This document shows, in pieces, positions 42,599 through 51,036 of a stretch of 64,000 nt of DNA. The position numbers were made by a program, and so were the translations under genes. Every line of letters begins with the position of its first letter. The stretch's first letter is position 1. This stretch comes from DUEL01 sp964580565 (GTDB taxonomy: Bacteria; Chloroflexota; Anaerolineae; B4-G1; DUEL01), in NCBI GenBank assembly GCA_964580565.1, contig CAZOLN010000001.1, positions 1 through 64,000 of the forward strand, given 5' to 3'. Below the pieces are notes generated by a model. It did no database searches and was not told the origin of the DNA. It saw only the letters and a list, made by a program, of their open reading frames with translations.

Positions 42599-44688
42599 GC
42601 CCCTCGGATCCTCCTCGCCCTCCAGGGGCGGCAATCCCCGCTTCTCCCGGTACTCCGGAATGGTGACCATCGGCGGCCGTTCCCGCTCGCNNNNNNNNNN
42701 NNNNNNNNNNNNNNNNNNNNNNNNNNNNNNNNNNNNNNNNNNNNNNNNNNNNNNNNNNNNNNNNNNNNNNNNNNNNNNNNNNNNNNNNNNCCCCGCTTCT
42801 CCCGGTACTCCGGAATGGTGACCATCGGCGGCCGTTCCCGCTCGCGGACCTCGATGGTCTCCAAATAGAACCGGCCCGGCTCGTACCGGATCAGGTTCAT
42901 CGTCTTGTTGATCTCCTCCAGGAGGCGGATCTTGTGCCGGTCCTCCAGCCGCCGGACGACGACCTGGATGATGGCGAAGGACATCGGCGAGAGGGCGGGC
43001 AGCGGCTTGTTCCGATGGATCCGCTCCCGCAGGTCCACCTGGGCGATGGCCTGGAGGCCGTAGGCGTTGAGGATGTCGATGAGCAGCCCGGTCTCCACGC
43101 CGTAGCCGGTGAAGAAGGGGAGCCGCTCCAGCGCCTCGCGCCGGCCGGCGTACTCCCCGGCCAGCGGCTGGATGAGGCCGGAGAGTTCGGGGAAGAAGAG
43201 GTTGAGCAGGGGGCGGGCGGTCAGTTCGGTCACCCGGCCGCCACCGCCGGCGAGCAGTTTGTCCCCCTGCCGCAGGGGGCGGCGGTAGAACCCCTTGACG
43301 TACTGGATCCGCGGCTCCCGCAGCAGGGGGCCGAGGATGCCGTAGACGAAGCGGGGATGGATGTTGACGATGTCGGTGTCGATCCAGGCGATGATGTCGC
43401 CCTGAAGGACGTAGAGGCTCTTCCACAGCGCCTCCCCCTTGCCCCGGTAGGCCCCGTACTGGGGGAGGATCTCCTGGTGGATGTAGACCGGGATGCCTAG
43501 GTCGGCGGCGATCTCGCGGGTGTAGTCCACCGAGCCGGAGTCGATGAGGACGATCTCGTCCAGGAGCGGGACCTCCTCCATCAGCGCCCTCTTGATCGTC
43601 TGGATGACGTTGCCGACCGTCTCCTCCTCGTTGAGGGCCGGCAGGCCCAGGCTGATGGTGAGGCCCTGCGCCTCTTTCAGCGCGACCAATCGTTCCAGGT
43701 CGGCGAACTCCTCGCTGCGGAAGGTGTTCTCGGCGAACCACTTGTCGACGACGACGGCGATGGGGCGGCGGCCCTCGACGTAGGGCTCTTCCTCGGGTGG
43801 GGTGGGGGCCTGCCATCGCTCCTTGACCACCACCAGGGTGGCGTCCACCCCCCCGGCCACCGCGTCCAGGATGGGGCCGCCCCAGCCGCCGGGGCCGACG
43901 CGGCGGGTGGGCGCGCCCATCACGATCGCCTGGTGGCCTCCGGCCTCCTGAATGATCGACCCCGGTACATCGCCGACGGTCGTCACCGAGCGGGTGAGCC
44001 GTTCCAGGCTCCGCAGGGCGGGGGCGAAGGCGACGAACAGTTCCTCCTCGGCGTCCCGCGCCCCCCGGTCGGTGACGTGGAGGAGGGTGATGTCGGCGTC
44101 GGCGACCTCGGCCAGGGCCTGGGCCACGCGGAGGGAGAGGGCGGCGTGGGGACCGCCGCGGACCGGCAGGAGGATGCGGCGGAGGGCCTGCCAGCCCTCC
44201 GGACCGGTCACGTCGGTCCCGGGCCGGACCAGCACCACGTCGCAGGGCGGCTTGGCGAGGAGCGGGTGGACCATCTCCTCTACGGCGGTGTCCGGCAGCG
44301 TCTCGCCGCGCCAACCCAACAGCAGCAGGTCCACCTCTTCTTCTCGCACCGTCTCCCAGATCCCCTCCCAGACCTCCCGCGCCACGCGCACGAGCGTCTT
44401 CACCTGGACCCCCGTGTGGCCGTTCTGGGCCAGGAAGAGGTCGAGGGCCTCGCGGGACCGGCTGACCTCGGCTGCGGCCTCGCTCAGGGGGCGGCCCTCG
44501 GGGACGGCGACGACGTGGAGGACGATCAGCCGTCCCCCCCGGTCGGCGGCCAGGGCTTGGGCCAGGGGCAGCAGGGTCCTCGCCTCCTTCAGGCTCATCA
44601 GCGGGAGGAGGACGCAGTAAGGACGGGAGATGATGGGTTCCTCTGCTGCTTCTTCTACCGTTCGTTCATCATCGGTTAGGTGGGGCAT
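42563..44688 (-). CDS. gpgS: Tandem USP domains fused to glucosyl-3-phosphoglycerate synthase (GT81)
   Basis: A three-domain protein. Two universal stress protein-like domains (about 25-155 and 170-290; the second has ITLLHVTD and IVMGAPTRR) precede a GT81 domain (about 305-630) with LPALNEEETVGNVI, LIDSGSVDYT, the metal-binding IDTDIVN and FFTGYGVETGLL. GpgS transfers glucose from an NDP-sugar to 3-phosphoglycerate, the first step to glucosylglycerate. An N gap interrupts it at 42691-42790, but the 55 bases on either side are identical. Removing Ns plus one copy (155 nt) leaves 1971 nt in one frame, 656 residues ending in the repeat. Its start overlaps the upstream GT4 by 20 nt. Confidence 0.88.
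42691..42790. other. False assembly gap flanked by a 55-nt duplicate
   Basis: The bases at 42636-42690 and 42791-42845 are identical. This is the overlap expected between two de Bruijn graph contigs built with k of 55 and then joined with 100 N. The true sequence probably has one copy and no gap. Confidence 0.9.
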
Positions 44689-45922
44689 CTCTCACTATCT
44701 CTTCCAGCAGCGGGATCAGGTTCCGCCGGAGGATCGCCTGCCAGGTGAACCGGTCCAGCACCCGCCGACGCATCTGGTAGGCCGCGTCGGAGGCTAGGTG
44801 GTCGGCGATGGCCTGGGCGACGGCTTCGGGGTCGCCTTCGGGGTCGAACCGGTGGGCGAGGGGGCCCGCGCTCTCCCGTACCGGCGGGATGTCGGCGGCG
44901 AAGATGGGGAGACGGGCCAAGCCTGCCTCCAGAACCGGGATGCCGAACCCCTCCCGACGGCTGGGGAAGAGGAGCAGGTCGGAAAGTCGGTACAGGTCGG
45001 CCATCATCCGATCGGTCACGTGGAGGGGTTCGTCTCCTGGACCGTGTTCGTAGAGAAAATGGACCCGATCGGTCACGCCCAGTTCCTCCCGCAGGTCCCG
45101 CAGCGATTGCAGGTAGGCGACGTTCTTGGGGTTGTGGGGGCCGGGCGGGCCGGTGACCAGGAGCGTCGCGTGGGGTTTGCGGGGGACCAGCGCTGCCGTG
45201 ACCCGGATAGCGAACTCGATGTTCTTGCGGCGGGTGATGCGGGCGGGAAGCAGCATCAACGGGTCGGCCGAGAGGAGGTCCAGTTCCCCCACCAGCCGAC
45301 GAACCTCCGGCTCCAGTTTCAGAAACTCATCCACATCCACACCGGGGTAGACCACCCGGATCTCCGCCTCGGGGATGTCCAGCAGATCGGCCAGTTTCCC
45401 CCGGCGGTCGGTTGAGACCACCACGTACCGCACGCCGGGCCAGGGGGTGCGCAGGAGGTCCCAGGGGTAGCCCGGGTGCAGGTCGGGGGTGTAGAGCGCA
45501 TCTTGCCAGGCGAAGTCGTGGCACCAGGCGATGAGCCGGGTAACGCCCTCGTCGGCGAGGATGCGGAGGGCTCCGGTGAGGGGGAGGTTCTTGTGGAGGG
45601 TGATGGCGTTGTGGACGATGCAGGCGTCACTCTCAGCAAGCAGCGGTCGCAGGCGGGCTACCAGCCGGTCGCGGAGGGTGTGGAAAGCTGGAGGGACCTC
45701 CCCGCGGGCCAGGGCCGCGCCGACCTCCAGCACCTCCGGGTGGCGGGAATCGACCTCGGGAATGGAGTGGAACGGGACATCGGGATGGAAGGGACCCCCT
45801 CGCCCGGCGATGACCTGAACCTGGATACCGGCCCCGGTCAGCAGCCGGGCGTGGTGGTAGATGGTGCTCTCCACCCCGCCGACGACAGGCGGCCCAGCGT
45901 AGTGGAGGATCGAGATCCTCAT
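44669..45922 (-). CDS. GT4 glycosyltransferase
   Basis: A 417-residue GT-B retaining glycosyltransferase. GGVESTIYHHARLLTGAG is the N-terminal acceptor-domain glycine loop, LLPARITRRKNIEFAI the donor-domain start, and EGFGIPVLEAGLARLP the EX7E motif. Donor and acceptor are unknown. The ATG at 45922 overlaps the stop of the previous GT4 (ATGA), and its 3' end overlaps the GpgS-fusion start by 20 nt, so all are coupled. Confidence 0.9.
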   Translation of the reverse strand: MRISILHYAGPPVVGGVESTIYHHARLLTGAGIQVQVIAGRGGPFHPDVPFHSIPEVDSRHPEVLEVGAALARGEVPPAFHTLRDRLVARLRPLLAESDACIVHNAITLHKNLPLTGALRILADEGVTRLIAWCHDFAWQDALYTPDLHPGYPWDLLRTPWPGVRYVVVSTDRRGKLADLLDIPEAEIRVVYPGVDVDEFLKLEPEVRRLVGELDLLSADPLMLLPARITRRKNIEFAIRVTAALVPRKPHATLLVTGPPGPHNPKNVAYLQSLRDLREELGVTDRVHFLYEHGPGDEPLHVTDRMMADLYRLSDLLLFPSRREGFGIPVLEAGLARLPIFAADIPPVRESAGPLAHRFDPEGDPEAVAQAIADHLASDAAYQMRRRVLDRFTWQAILRRNLIPLLEEIVRDAPPNR

Positions 45923-47181
45923 ACCAATCCCATCTGATTCAGCACGACGCGCAGGTGCCATTCCAGGACGCGGAAGGAGTAGAAGCGACGGCCCAGTTTG
46001 AAGTTGTGCTCCGTCATCTCCTCGGCCCGCTCGGGATGGCGGAGGATCTCCCGTGCTTTCGCCACGGTTTCGTCGGTGATGAACTGGTCGAAGCCGATGA
46101 CCTGGAACCCCTTGGGCCGGATGTCCCGCCGGAAGATCTCATAGGTGCTCATCACGATGGGACGGCGGTAGTAGATCGCCTCCAGGAAGGCGTTGCCGAA
46201 CCCCTCGACCGTGGAGGGATAGGTGACCAGATCGGCCGCTAAGTAGGCATCGGCCAGGGAGAAGACGGGGCGACCGTCGAGGGTCCGCCCCCGCTTGTAG
46301 CCGAACCGGTCGGCGGCGAAGAGCACCCGCACGCCCAGCAGATCGGCCAGTTCCCGCAGATAGGTGGCGTAGGCGGTCCCCTCGTCTCCGGAGGCGTGGG
46401 AGACGACCAGCGTGCAGGGGAGGTCCAGCCGCCGGACCAGTTCGATGGCCAGTTCGATCCGCTTGCGGGGGACGACCCGGGTGGGCTGGAGGATAAGGTG
46501 CTCGTCCGGGCCGATGCCGAGGGCTGGGCGGAGTTGGGCTGTGTAGTCGTCCGGTTCAGGTGGCTCCGTCTCGAAGTCCAGCACGTTGGGGATGATGGTC
46601 GCGCTGATCCCCGTGCGCAGGGCCAGTTGGCGGGCGGCGTAGGAGTTGAGGACCACGTGGTGGATGGCGGGGAGGACCGGGGGAAAGGCCCCCATCTGGT
46701 AGTCCGACGCCGCGCTCACCTTGAAGCGGAACCGCTCCCAGGCGAAGTCGTGGTGGTGGCCGATGGTGGGGGTCCCGGTCTCGGCGATGAACTCGGTGAG
46801 GGCCAGCCCCAGGGGGACGTGCATCGGCAGCGAGAGCACGTTCTCGGCGATGAGCAGGTGCAGGTAGAACGACTCCACGAACCGGTAGAGGTGGTCCTTC
46901 AGGAGGATCTTGAGGGCGTGGACCCGCTCCGAGGTCTCGCGGGATCGTTGGTAATCGTCGAACAGGTCCTCGCTCAGTCGGCGGACCTCGGGATGGTGGA
47001 AGTGGGCCTCGGGGACGACGTAACTCCGTTCCTCGGGCCACTCCGACGACCCGGCGAAGTAGAAACACTCATGGCCGAGGTCGGTGAGGACCTTCGACCA
47101 TTTCCGCGTCTCCAGGGATACGCCGTCGGTTCCCGCGAGCCGAGTCGATACAAAGCCGATCCGTAGCCGCCGTTTCTTCAT
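45919..47181 (-). CDS. GT4-like glycosyltransferase, paralogue of next gene
   Basis: A 420-residue GT-B protein. IGFVSTRLAGTDGVSLET at the N-terminus is shared almost exactly with the gene upstream, as are TIGHHHDF.WER and the LQPTRVV.RK.IELAIELVRR segment. The EX7E motif is EGFGNAFLEAIYYRRP. The ATG at 47181 follows GGGAGGGG. It lies inside the 3' end of its paralogue, overlapping 113 nt in another frame. The pair probably arose by tandem duplication. Confidence 0.88.
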   Translation of the reverse strand: MKKRRLRIGFVSTRLAGTDGVSLETRKWSKVLTDLGHECFYFAGSSEWPEERSYVVPEAHFHHPEVRRLSEDLFDDYQRSRETSERVHALKILLKDHLYRFVESFYLHLLIAENVLSLPMHVPLGLALTEFIAETGTPTIGHHHDFAWERFRFKVSAASDYQMGAFPPVLPAIHHVVLNSYAARQLALRTGISATIIPNVLDFETEPPEPDDYTAQLRPALGIGPDEHLILQPTRVVPRKRIELAIELVRRLDLPCTLVVSHASGDEGTAYATYLRELADLLGVRVLFAADRFGYKRGRTLDGRPVFSLADAYLAADLVTYPSTVEGFGNAFLEAIYYRRPIVMSTYEIFRRDIRPKGFQVIGFDQFITDETVAKAREILRHPERAEEMTEHNFKLGRRFYSFRVLEWHLRVVLNQMGLV

Positions 47182-48457
47182 AAGCCCCTCCCGCACATCG
47201 CTCCAGGAGTGAAGCGATCTTGGGCATCACAGCCTCGTAGGAGAAGTGCTGTCGGGCCAGTTCGTAATTATATTCTACCATACAACGGCGGCGGGTGGTA
47301 TCGGCCAATACCTCGATCACCTGCTCGACCGTTCCGTCGGTGATCTTCCCTTCGACCTCGATCAGGTCGAACCCCAGCGGGCCGATGTCGGCGGCGTAGA
47401 CGGCGTACCGGTTGACCAGGATCGGCAGACGGAAGTAGATGGCCTCCAGGAGGGCGTTGCCGAACCCCTCGTAGAGGCTGGGGTAGGTGACGAAGTCGGC
47501 GTGGGCGTAGGCGTCCCAGAGGGCGTAGATCTTCCGTCGGTTCCGGCGGGTGGCCTGGGGGGCGAACCGGTAGCCGGCGTACAGGAGGGGAACGTCGGCC
47601 TGGCGGGCGATGCGGCGGAGTTCCCGCAGGTAGCCCTGGCCTTCGTCCCCGGTCCGGTGGGAGATGAGGAGGACCGGCTCCTTGCCCAGCAGCCGGTTCC
47701 GGTTCGCCGGTTCCCGGAGGCGGCGGACCAGTTCGATGGAGAGTTCGATCCCCTTGCGACGGACGACGCGGGTGGGTTGGAGGATCAGCAGGTGGTCGTC
47801 GCCGATCCCCAGCGAGCGGCGCAGGTTGCGGGAAAAGCCGTTGATGCCCGGGGCGGCCTGGGCGAAGTCGAGGACGTTGGGCACGACCTCGCTCTCCAGT
47901 CCCCGTCGTTCGCGCAAACTCTGCTGCGCCAGGCTGTTGATGACCACGTGCTGGATCGAGGGGAGGTCCGGCGGGAAGGCGATGTCCAGGATGTCGGCGA
48001 CGCAGTTGTGGAGGAACCGCTCCCGCTCCCAGTAGAAGTCGTGGTGGTGGCCGATGGTCGGGATGGAGGTCGCACCGATGAACCGGTCCAGCGCCACCCC
48101 CAGGGGGATGTTCATCGGGATGGCCGAGGCGTTCTCGACCACCAAGACGTCGATCCGGTAGGTGGCGACGAACCGCTCCAGGTCGGTCTGCAGTTTAGAG
48201 GCCAGCGCCTCGATCCGCTGCCGCAGGTCAGGCGCTGGCCGTCCGGTTCCGAAAGCGTGGTTGTGGATCCATTTCACCTCCGGGTGGGTGAAGTGCATCT
48301 CGGGCACCAGGAGGCCCAGGGGGCAACCCGGTTCCAACTCCCCGGCGCAGTAGAAGACGGTATGGCCGAGTCGTTCGAAGAGAGTGGCCCATTTGGCGGT
48401 CTCCAGCGAGACGCCGTCCGTGCCGGCGAGGCGGGTGGAGACGAAGCCGATGTTCAT
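47069..48457 (-). CDS. GT4-like glycosyltransferase, first of tandem pair
   Basis: A 462-residue GT-B protein and paralogue of the gene at 45919-47181. GDDHLLILQPTRVVRRKG begins the donor domain and EGFGNALLEAIYFRLP is the EX7E motif. The natural domain end is near residue 422; the last 40 residues read through the start of the next gene out of frame, suggesting loss of an earlier stop. The ATG at 48457 is 32 nt from a gap, so the promoter is not visible. It is the first readable gene of the minus block leading to the glycerate kinase. Confidence 0.87.
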   Translation of the reverse strand: MNIGFVSTRLAGTDGVSLETAKWATLFERLGHTVFYCAGELEPGCPLGLLVPEMHFTHPEVKWIHNHAFGTGRPAPDLRQRIEALASKLQTDLERFVATYRIDVLVVENASAIPMNIPLGVALDRFIGATSIPTIGHHHDFYWERERFLHNCVADILDIAFPPDLPSIQHVVINSLAQQSLRERRGLESEVVPNVLDFAQAAPGINGFSRNLRRSLGIGDDHLLILQPTRVVRRKGIELSIELVRRLREPANRNRLLGKEPVLLISHRTGDEGQGYLRELRRIARQADVPLLYAGYRFAPQATRRNRRKIYALWDAYAHADFVTYPSLYEGFGNALLEAIYFRLPILVNRYAVYAADIGPLGFDLIEVEGKITDGTVEQVIEVLADTTRRRCMVEYNYELARQHFSYEAVMPKIASLLERCAGGAYEETAATDRLCIDSARGNRRRIPGDAEMVEGPHRPRP

Positions 48458-48489
48458 ATTCCTCTGCTCCCTTGTTGTGATGCGTTTTT

Positions 48490-48589
48490 NNNNNNNNNNN
48501 NNNNNNNNNNNNNNNNNNNNNNNNNNNNNNNNNNNNNNNNNNNNNNNNNNNNNNNNNNNNNNNNNNNNNNNNNNNNNNNNNNNNNNNNN
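48490..48589. other. Assembly gap of 100 N
   Basis: A scaffold gap between the GT4 pair and the vapBC-like pair. It hides the upstream region of the GT block and the 5' end of the antitoxin gene. Confidence 0.95.
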
Positions 48590-48844
48590 CTGGAGGAACT
48601 GCGACAGTATGTGCCGCCTAGGGAACGGAGCCGGTTCATCGTCGAGGCGACAGAGCGGGCGCTGCGGCAAAGGCGGCTGGCAAAGGTCCTCGAGGACCTG
48701 CGCCGTGAGCCCGCGTGGTCCGATGAGGACCACCCTGACCTGATAACAGTCGAGGACGTGAACCGATACGTGCGGCGGTTGCGGGAGACATGGATGCCCC
48801 GCTCGTGGGACGAGATCTTGGAAGAGGCGCGCCAAAATGGTTGA
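48590..48844 (+). CDS. VapB-like antitoxin, 5' end in gap
   Basis: 84 C-terminal residues of a small charged protein (RSRFIVEATERALRQRRL, then an acidic stretch), preceding and overlapping a PIN toxin by 8 nt. The RFIVEA segment resembles the second helix of ribbon-helix-helix antitoxins, with a C-terminal toxin-binding tail. The N-terminus lies in the gap. The identification rests mainly on position. Confidence 0.65.
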   Translation: MEELRQYVPPRERSRFIVEATERALRQRRLAKVLEDLRREPAWSDEDHPDLITVEDVNRYVRRLRETWMPRSWDEILEEARQNG

Positions 48845-49226
48845 CCGACTGCTTGACACCAATGTTCTCATCCTGGCGTTGCGTAGCGACCCCCGAGCGT
48901 TGGATCGGCTAGAGTTCTGGGACCAGAGGGGGGAGCAGCCTGCCATCTCTGTCGCCACCCGAACCGAGATTCTGGCCGGAATGCGGCCCCACGAGGAGGA
49001 GCGCACGCTGGCGTTGCTGGACGCGCTGGTCAACCTCCCCGTGGACGAGGTCATCGCCGATCATGCTGGTCGGCTCATCTACCAGTATGCTCGCCAGGGG
49101 TTCCAATTCTCCTTCCCCGATGCGATCATCGCCGCAACCGCGCTTCGCCATCACCTCGTTCTGGTGACCACCAACGTCCGCCACTTCCCCGTGCCGGAGT
49201 TGGAGGTCGAACCTTTCTTCGGATGA
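48837..49226 (+). CDS. vapC: VapC-type PIN-domain toxin
   Basis: A 129-residue PIN ribonuclease. LLDTNVLILAL carries the first Asp, TRTEILAGM the conserved Glu, and FPDAIIAATALRHHLVLVTTNVRHF the remaining acidic residues. VapC toxins cleave RNA, often initiator tRNA, and are neutralised by VapB. The start lies 8 nt inside the antitoxin gene. A palindromic repeat follows its stop. Confidence 0.93.
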   Translation: MVDRLLDTNVLILALRSDPRALDRLEFWDQRGEQPAISVATRTEILAGMRPHEEERTLALLDALVNLPVDEVIADHAGRLIYQYARQGFQFSFPDAIIAATALRHHLVLVTTNVRHFPVPELEVEPFFG

Positions 49227-49231
49227 TTTTC

Positions 49232-49289
49232 ACCACAGAGGGCACGGGGGTTCTCCGAGGATTCCAAAGGTTTCTCCGTGCTCTGTGGT
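49232..49289. repeat. Palindromic repeat of the ACAGAGG type, third copy
   Basis: The arms ACCACAGAGGGCACGG (49232-49247) and CCGTGCTCTGTGGT (49276-49289) are near-perfect inverses. It sits between the convergent vapC and GH13_18 genes, one base before the GH13_18 stop, and could serve both as terminator. Confidence 0.8.
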
Positions 49290-49290
49290 T

Positions 49291-51036
49291 TTACTCTATA
49301 CCGAGCCATACCGTCTGATACGCCTCCAGGGTGATCCTCCCCGAACCGACCGTTTTCCCGCTCACCAGGTCCCGCAGGGTCCCACCGGAGGGAAGTCTCC
49401 CCGGCTCGAGGTGCACCTCCACACCCTCTCCCAAGACGTTGTGGAGGCAGAGGACCCGTTCGCTGCCGTCCGGCGCGGTGCGCAGGAGGGCGAAGACGGC
49501 CGAGTGGAGGGAGAGCACCTCCTGCGGGCCGTTGGGATGGAAGGCCGGATGGGCAGCCCGCACGCGCAGGAGGTCCCGATACGGGTAGAAGACGCGGGAA
49601 CGCAGGGAGGCCGGGTCGGCCAGTTCCCGCTCCAGCGCCCCGCGGCGGAACTTCGCCCGGTTGATGGCCCGGCGGTGGCCCGTCCGCTCCACCGCCTCCG
49701 GGTCGCCCCGGGAGCCGAAGAGGCTGTGGACGTAGATCCCGGGCACCCCGGCCAGGCTGAGCATAATCGCCTGGGAGGTCAGGAAGCGGCGCACCTGCAG
49801 ATCCAGCGGCTCTCCCCCCTGAGGGTCGGAGAGGGCGTCGAAGTAGGAGATGTTCAGTTCGTAGACCGACTCGGTGCCGTCGGGGTTGGTCTTGTAGGAG
49901 ACGTAGCCCCCGTGCGCCAGGGTGCGGTCCACCAGCGCCTGGATCTCGTCGGGGCTGAGGATCCCCTCCACGGGCCGCACGCCGATCCCGTCGTGGGAGG
50001 CCAGGAAGTTGAAGAAGGTGGTCTCGTCGGACGGGGTGCTCAGGCCCGCCGCCCACGCCGACAGTCGGGTGCCGTCGCCGGTGTGGAAGGCGTGCAGCAC
50101 CAGCGGGGGGAGCGGGAACTGATAGACCAACTGCGCCTCGTCGTACCCGTTGCCGAAGTAGGAGACGTTCTCCTCGTGCGGGACGTTGGTCTCGGTGATC
50201 AGGAGCACGTGCGGGGCGACCTCGTCCAGCACCGCGCGGAACAACTTCACCACCCGGTGGGTCTCCTCCAGGTGGATGCAGGGGGTGCCGATCTTCTTCC
50301 AGAGGTAGGCGATGGCGTCCAGCCGGATGATCTCGGCCCCCTTCTCGACGTAGAAGAGGAGGATCTCGACGATCCGCAGGAGCACCTCCGGGTTGGCGTA
50401 GTTCAGGTCGACCTGGTCGGCGCTGAAGGTGGTCCAGACCCACTTCGCCCCCTCTACGGTCTGGAACCGGTGGAGCAGGGGCAGCGCCCGGGGCCGGACC
50501 ACCATCGAGAGGTCGGTCCCTTCCTCTACGGTGATGAAGTAGTCGGCGTACTCCGGGTTGCCCTTGAGGAACTCCTGGAACCACCGGCTCCGGGCGGAGA
50601 TGTGGTTGATGACCGCGTCGAACATCAGGCGGAAACTCCGGCTCAGCCGCTCCACGTCCTCCCAGGTCCCCAGGTCGGGGTTGACGGCGGTGTAGTCGAT
50701 GACGGAGAAGCCGTCGTCGGAGGAGTAGGGGAAGAAGGGGAGGAGGTGGACCACGGTGATCGCATCGGCGACGTACTTCTCCAGGACCTCGGTCAGGGTG
50801 ACCAGGGGCCGTTTCCCCGGCTCGGTCACCTGGTCGCCGTAGGTGATGAGGACCGCGTCTCTCTCGGTCAGCCGGTCGCGCCGGGCTGGCCCCTTCTCCG
50901 CCAGGTGGGGGTTGCGGCGGCGGAAGTCCCTCAGGATCGCGTCCAGCCGCTCCGCCAGCGCGGGCGCGCGGTCCGGACCGTACAGGAAGGTCAGATGGTC
51001 GCGGATTCGGTCCCGTGGCGACGGTGGCCCGGTCAC
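49291..51036 (-). CDS. GH13_18 sugar phosphorylase (glucosylglycerate phosphorylase candidate)
   Basis: A 581-residue alpha-amylase-fold protein of the sucrose phosphorylase subfamily. It opens with a 90-residue segment typical of the phosphorylases (LITYGDQVTEPG, VVHLLPFFPYSSDDGFSV). The catalytic triad is Asp240 (IIRLDAIAYLW), Glu282 (ITETNVPH) and Asp349 (SHDGIG). Known activities in GH13_18 are phosphorolysis of sucrose, sucrose 6'-phosphate, glucosylglycerol and glucosylglycerate, all giving glucose 1-phosphate. The glycerate kinase and GpgS-type genes nearby favour glucosylglycerate, but this is inference. The GTG at 51036 overlaps the GT4 stop (GTGA). It ends the lacI operon. Confidence 0.9.
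   Translation of the reverse strand: MTGPPSPRDRIRDHLTFLYGPDRAPALAERLDAILRDFRRRNPHLAEKGPARRDRLTERDAVLITYGDQVTEPGKRPLVTLTEVLEKYVADAITVVHLLPFFPYSSDDGFSVIDYTAVNPDLGTWEDVERLSRSFRLMFDAVINHISARSRWFQEFLKGNPEYADYFITVEEGTDLSMVVRPRALPLLHRFQTVEGAKWVWTTFSADQVDLNYANPEVLLRIVEILLFYVEKGAEIIRLDAIAYLWKKIGTPCIHLEETHRVVKLFRAVLDEVAPHVLLITETNVPHEENVSYFGNGYDEAQLVYQFPLPPLVLHAFHTGDGTRLSAWAAGLSTPSDETTFFNFLASHDGIGVRPVEGILSPDEIQALVDRTLAHGGYVSYKTNPDGTESVYELNISYFDALSDPQGGEPLDLQVRRFLTSQAIMLSLAGVPGIYVHSLFGSRGDPEAVERTGHRRAINRAKFRRGALERELADPASLRSRVFYPYRDLLRVRAAHPAFHPNGPQEVLSLHSAVFALLRTAPDGSERVLCLHNVLGEGVEVHLEPGRLPSGGTLRDLVSGKTVGSGRITLEAYQTVWLGIE

Noticed and set aside
48590..49226. A larger defence island around vapBC
   Set aside because: Neighbours on both sides are glycosyltransferases and sugar enzymes. 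No restriction, CRISPR or other defence genes are visible.
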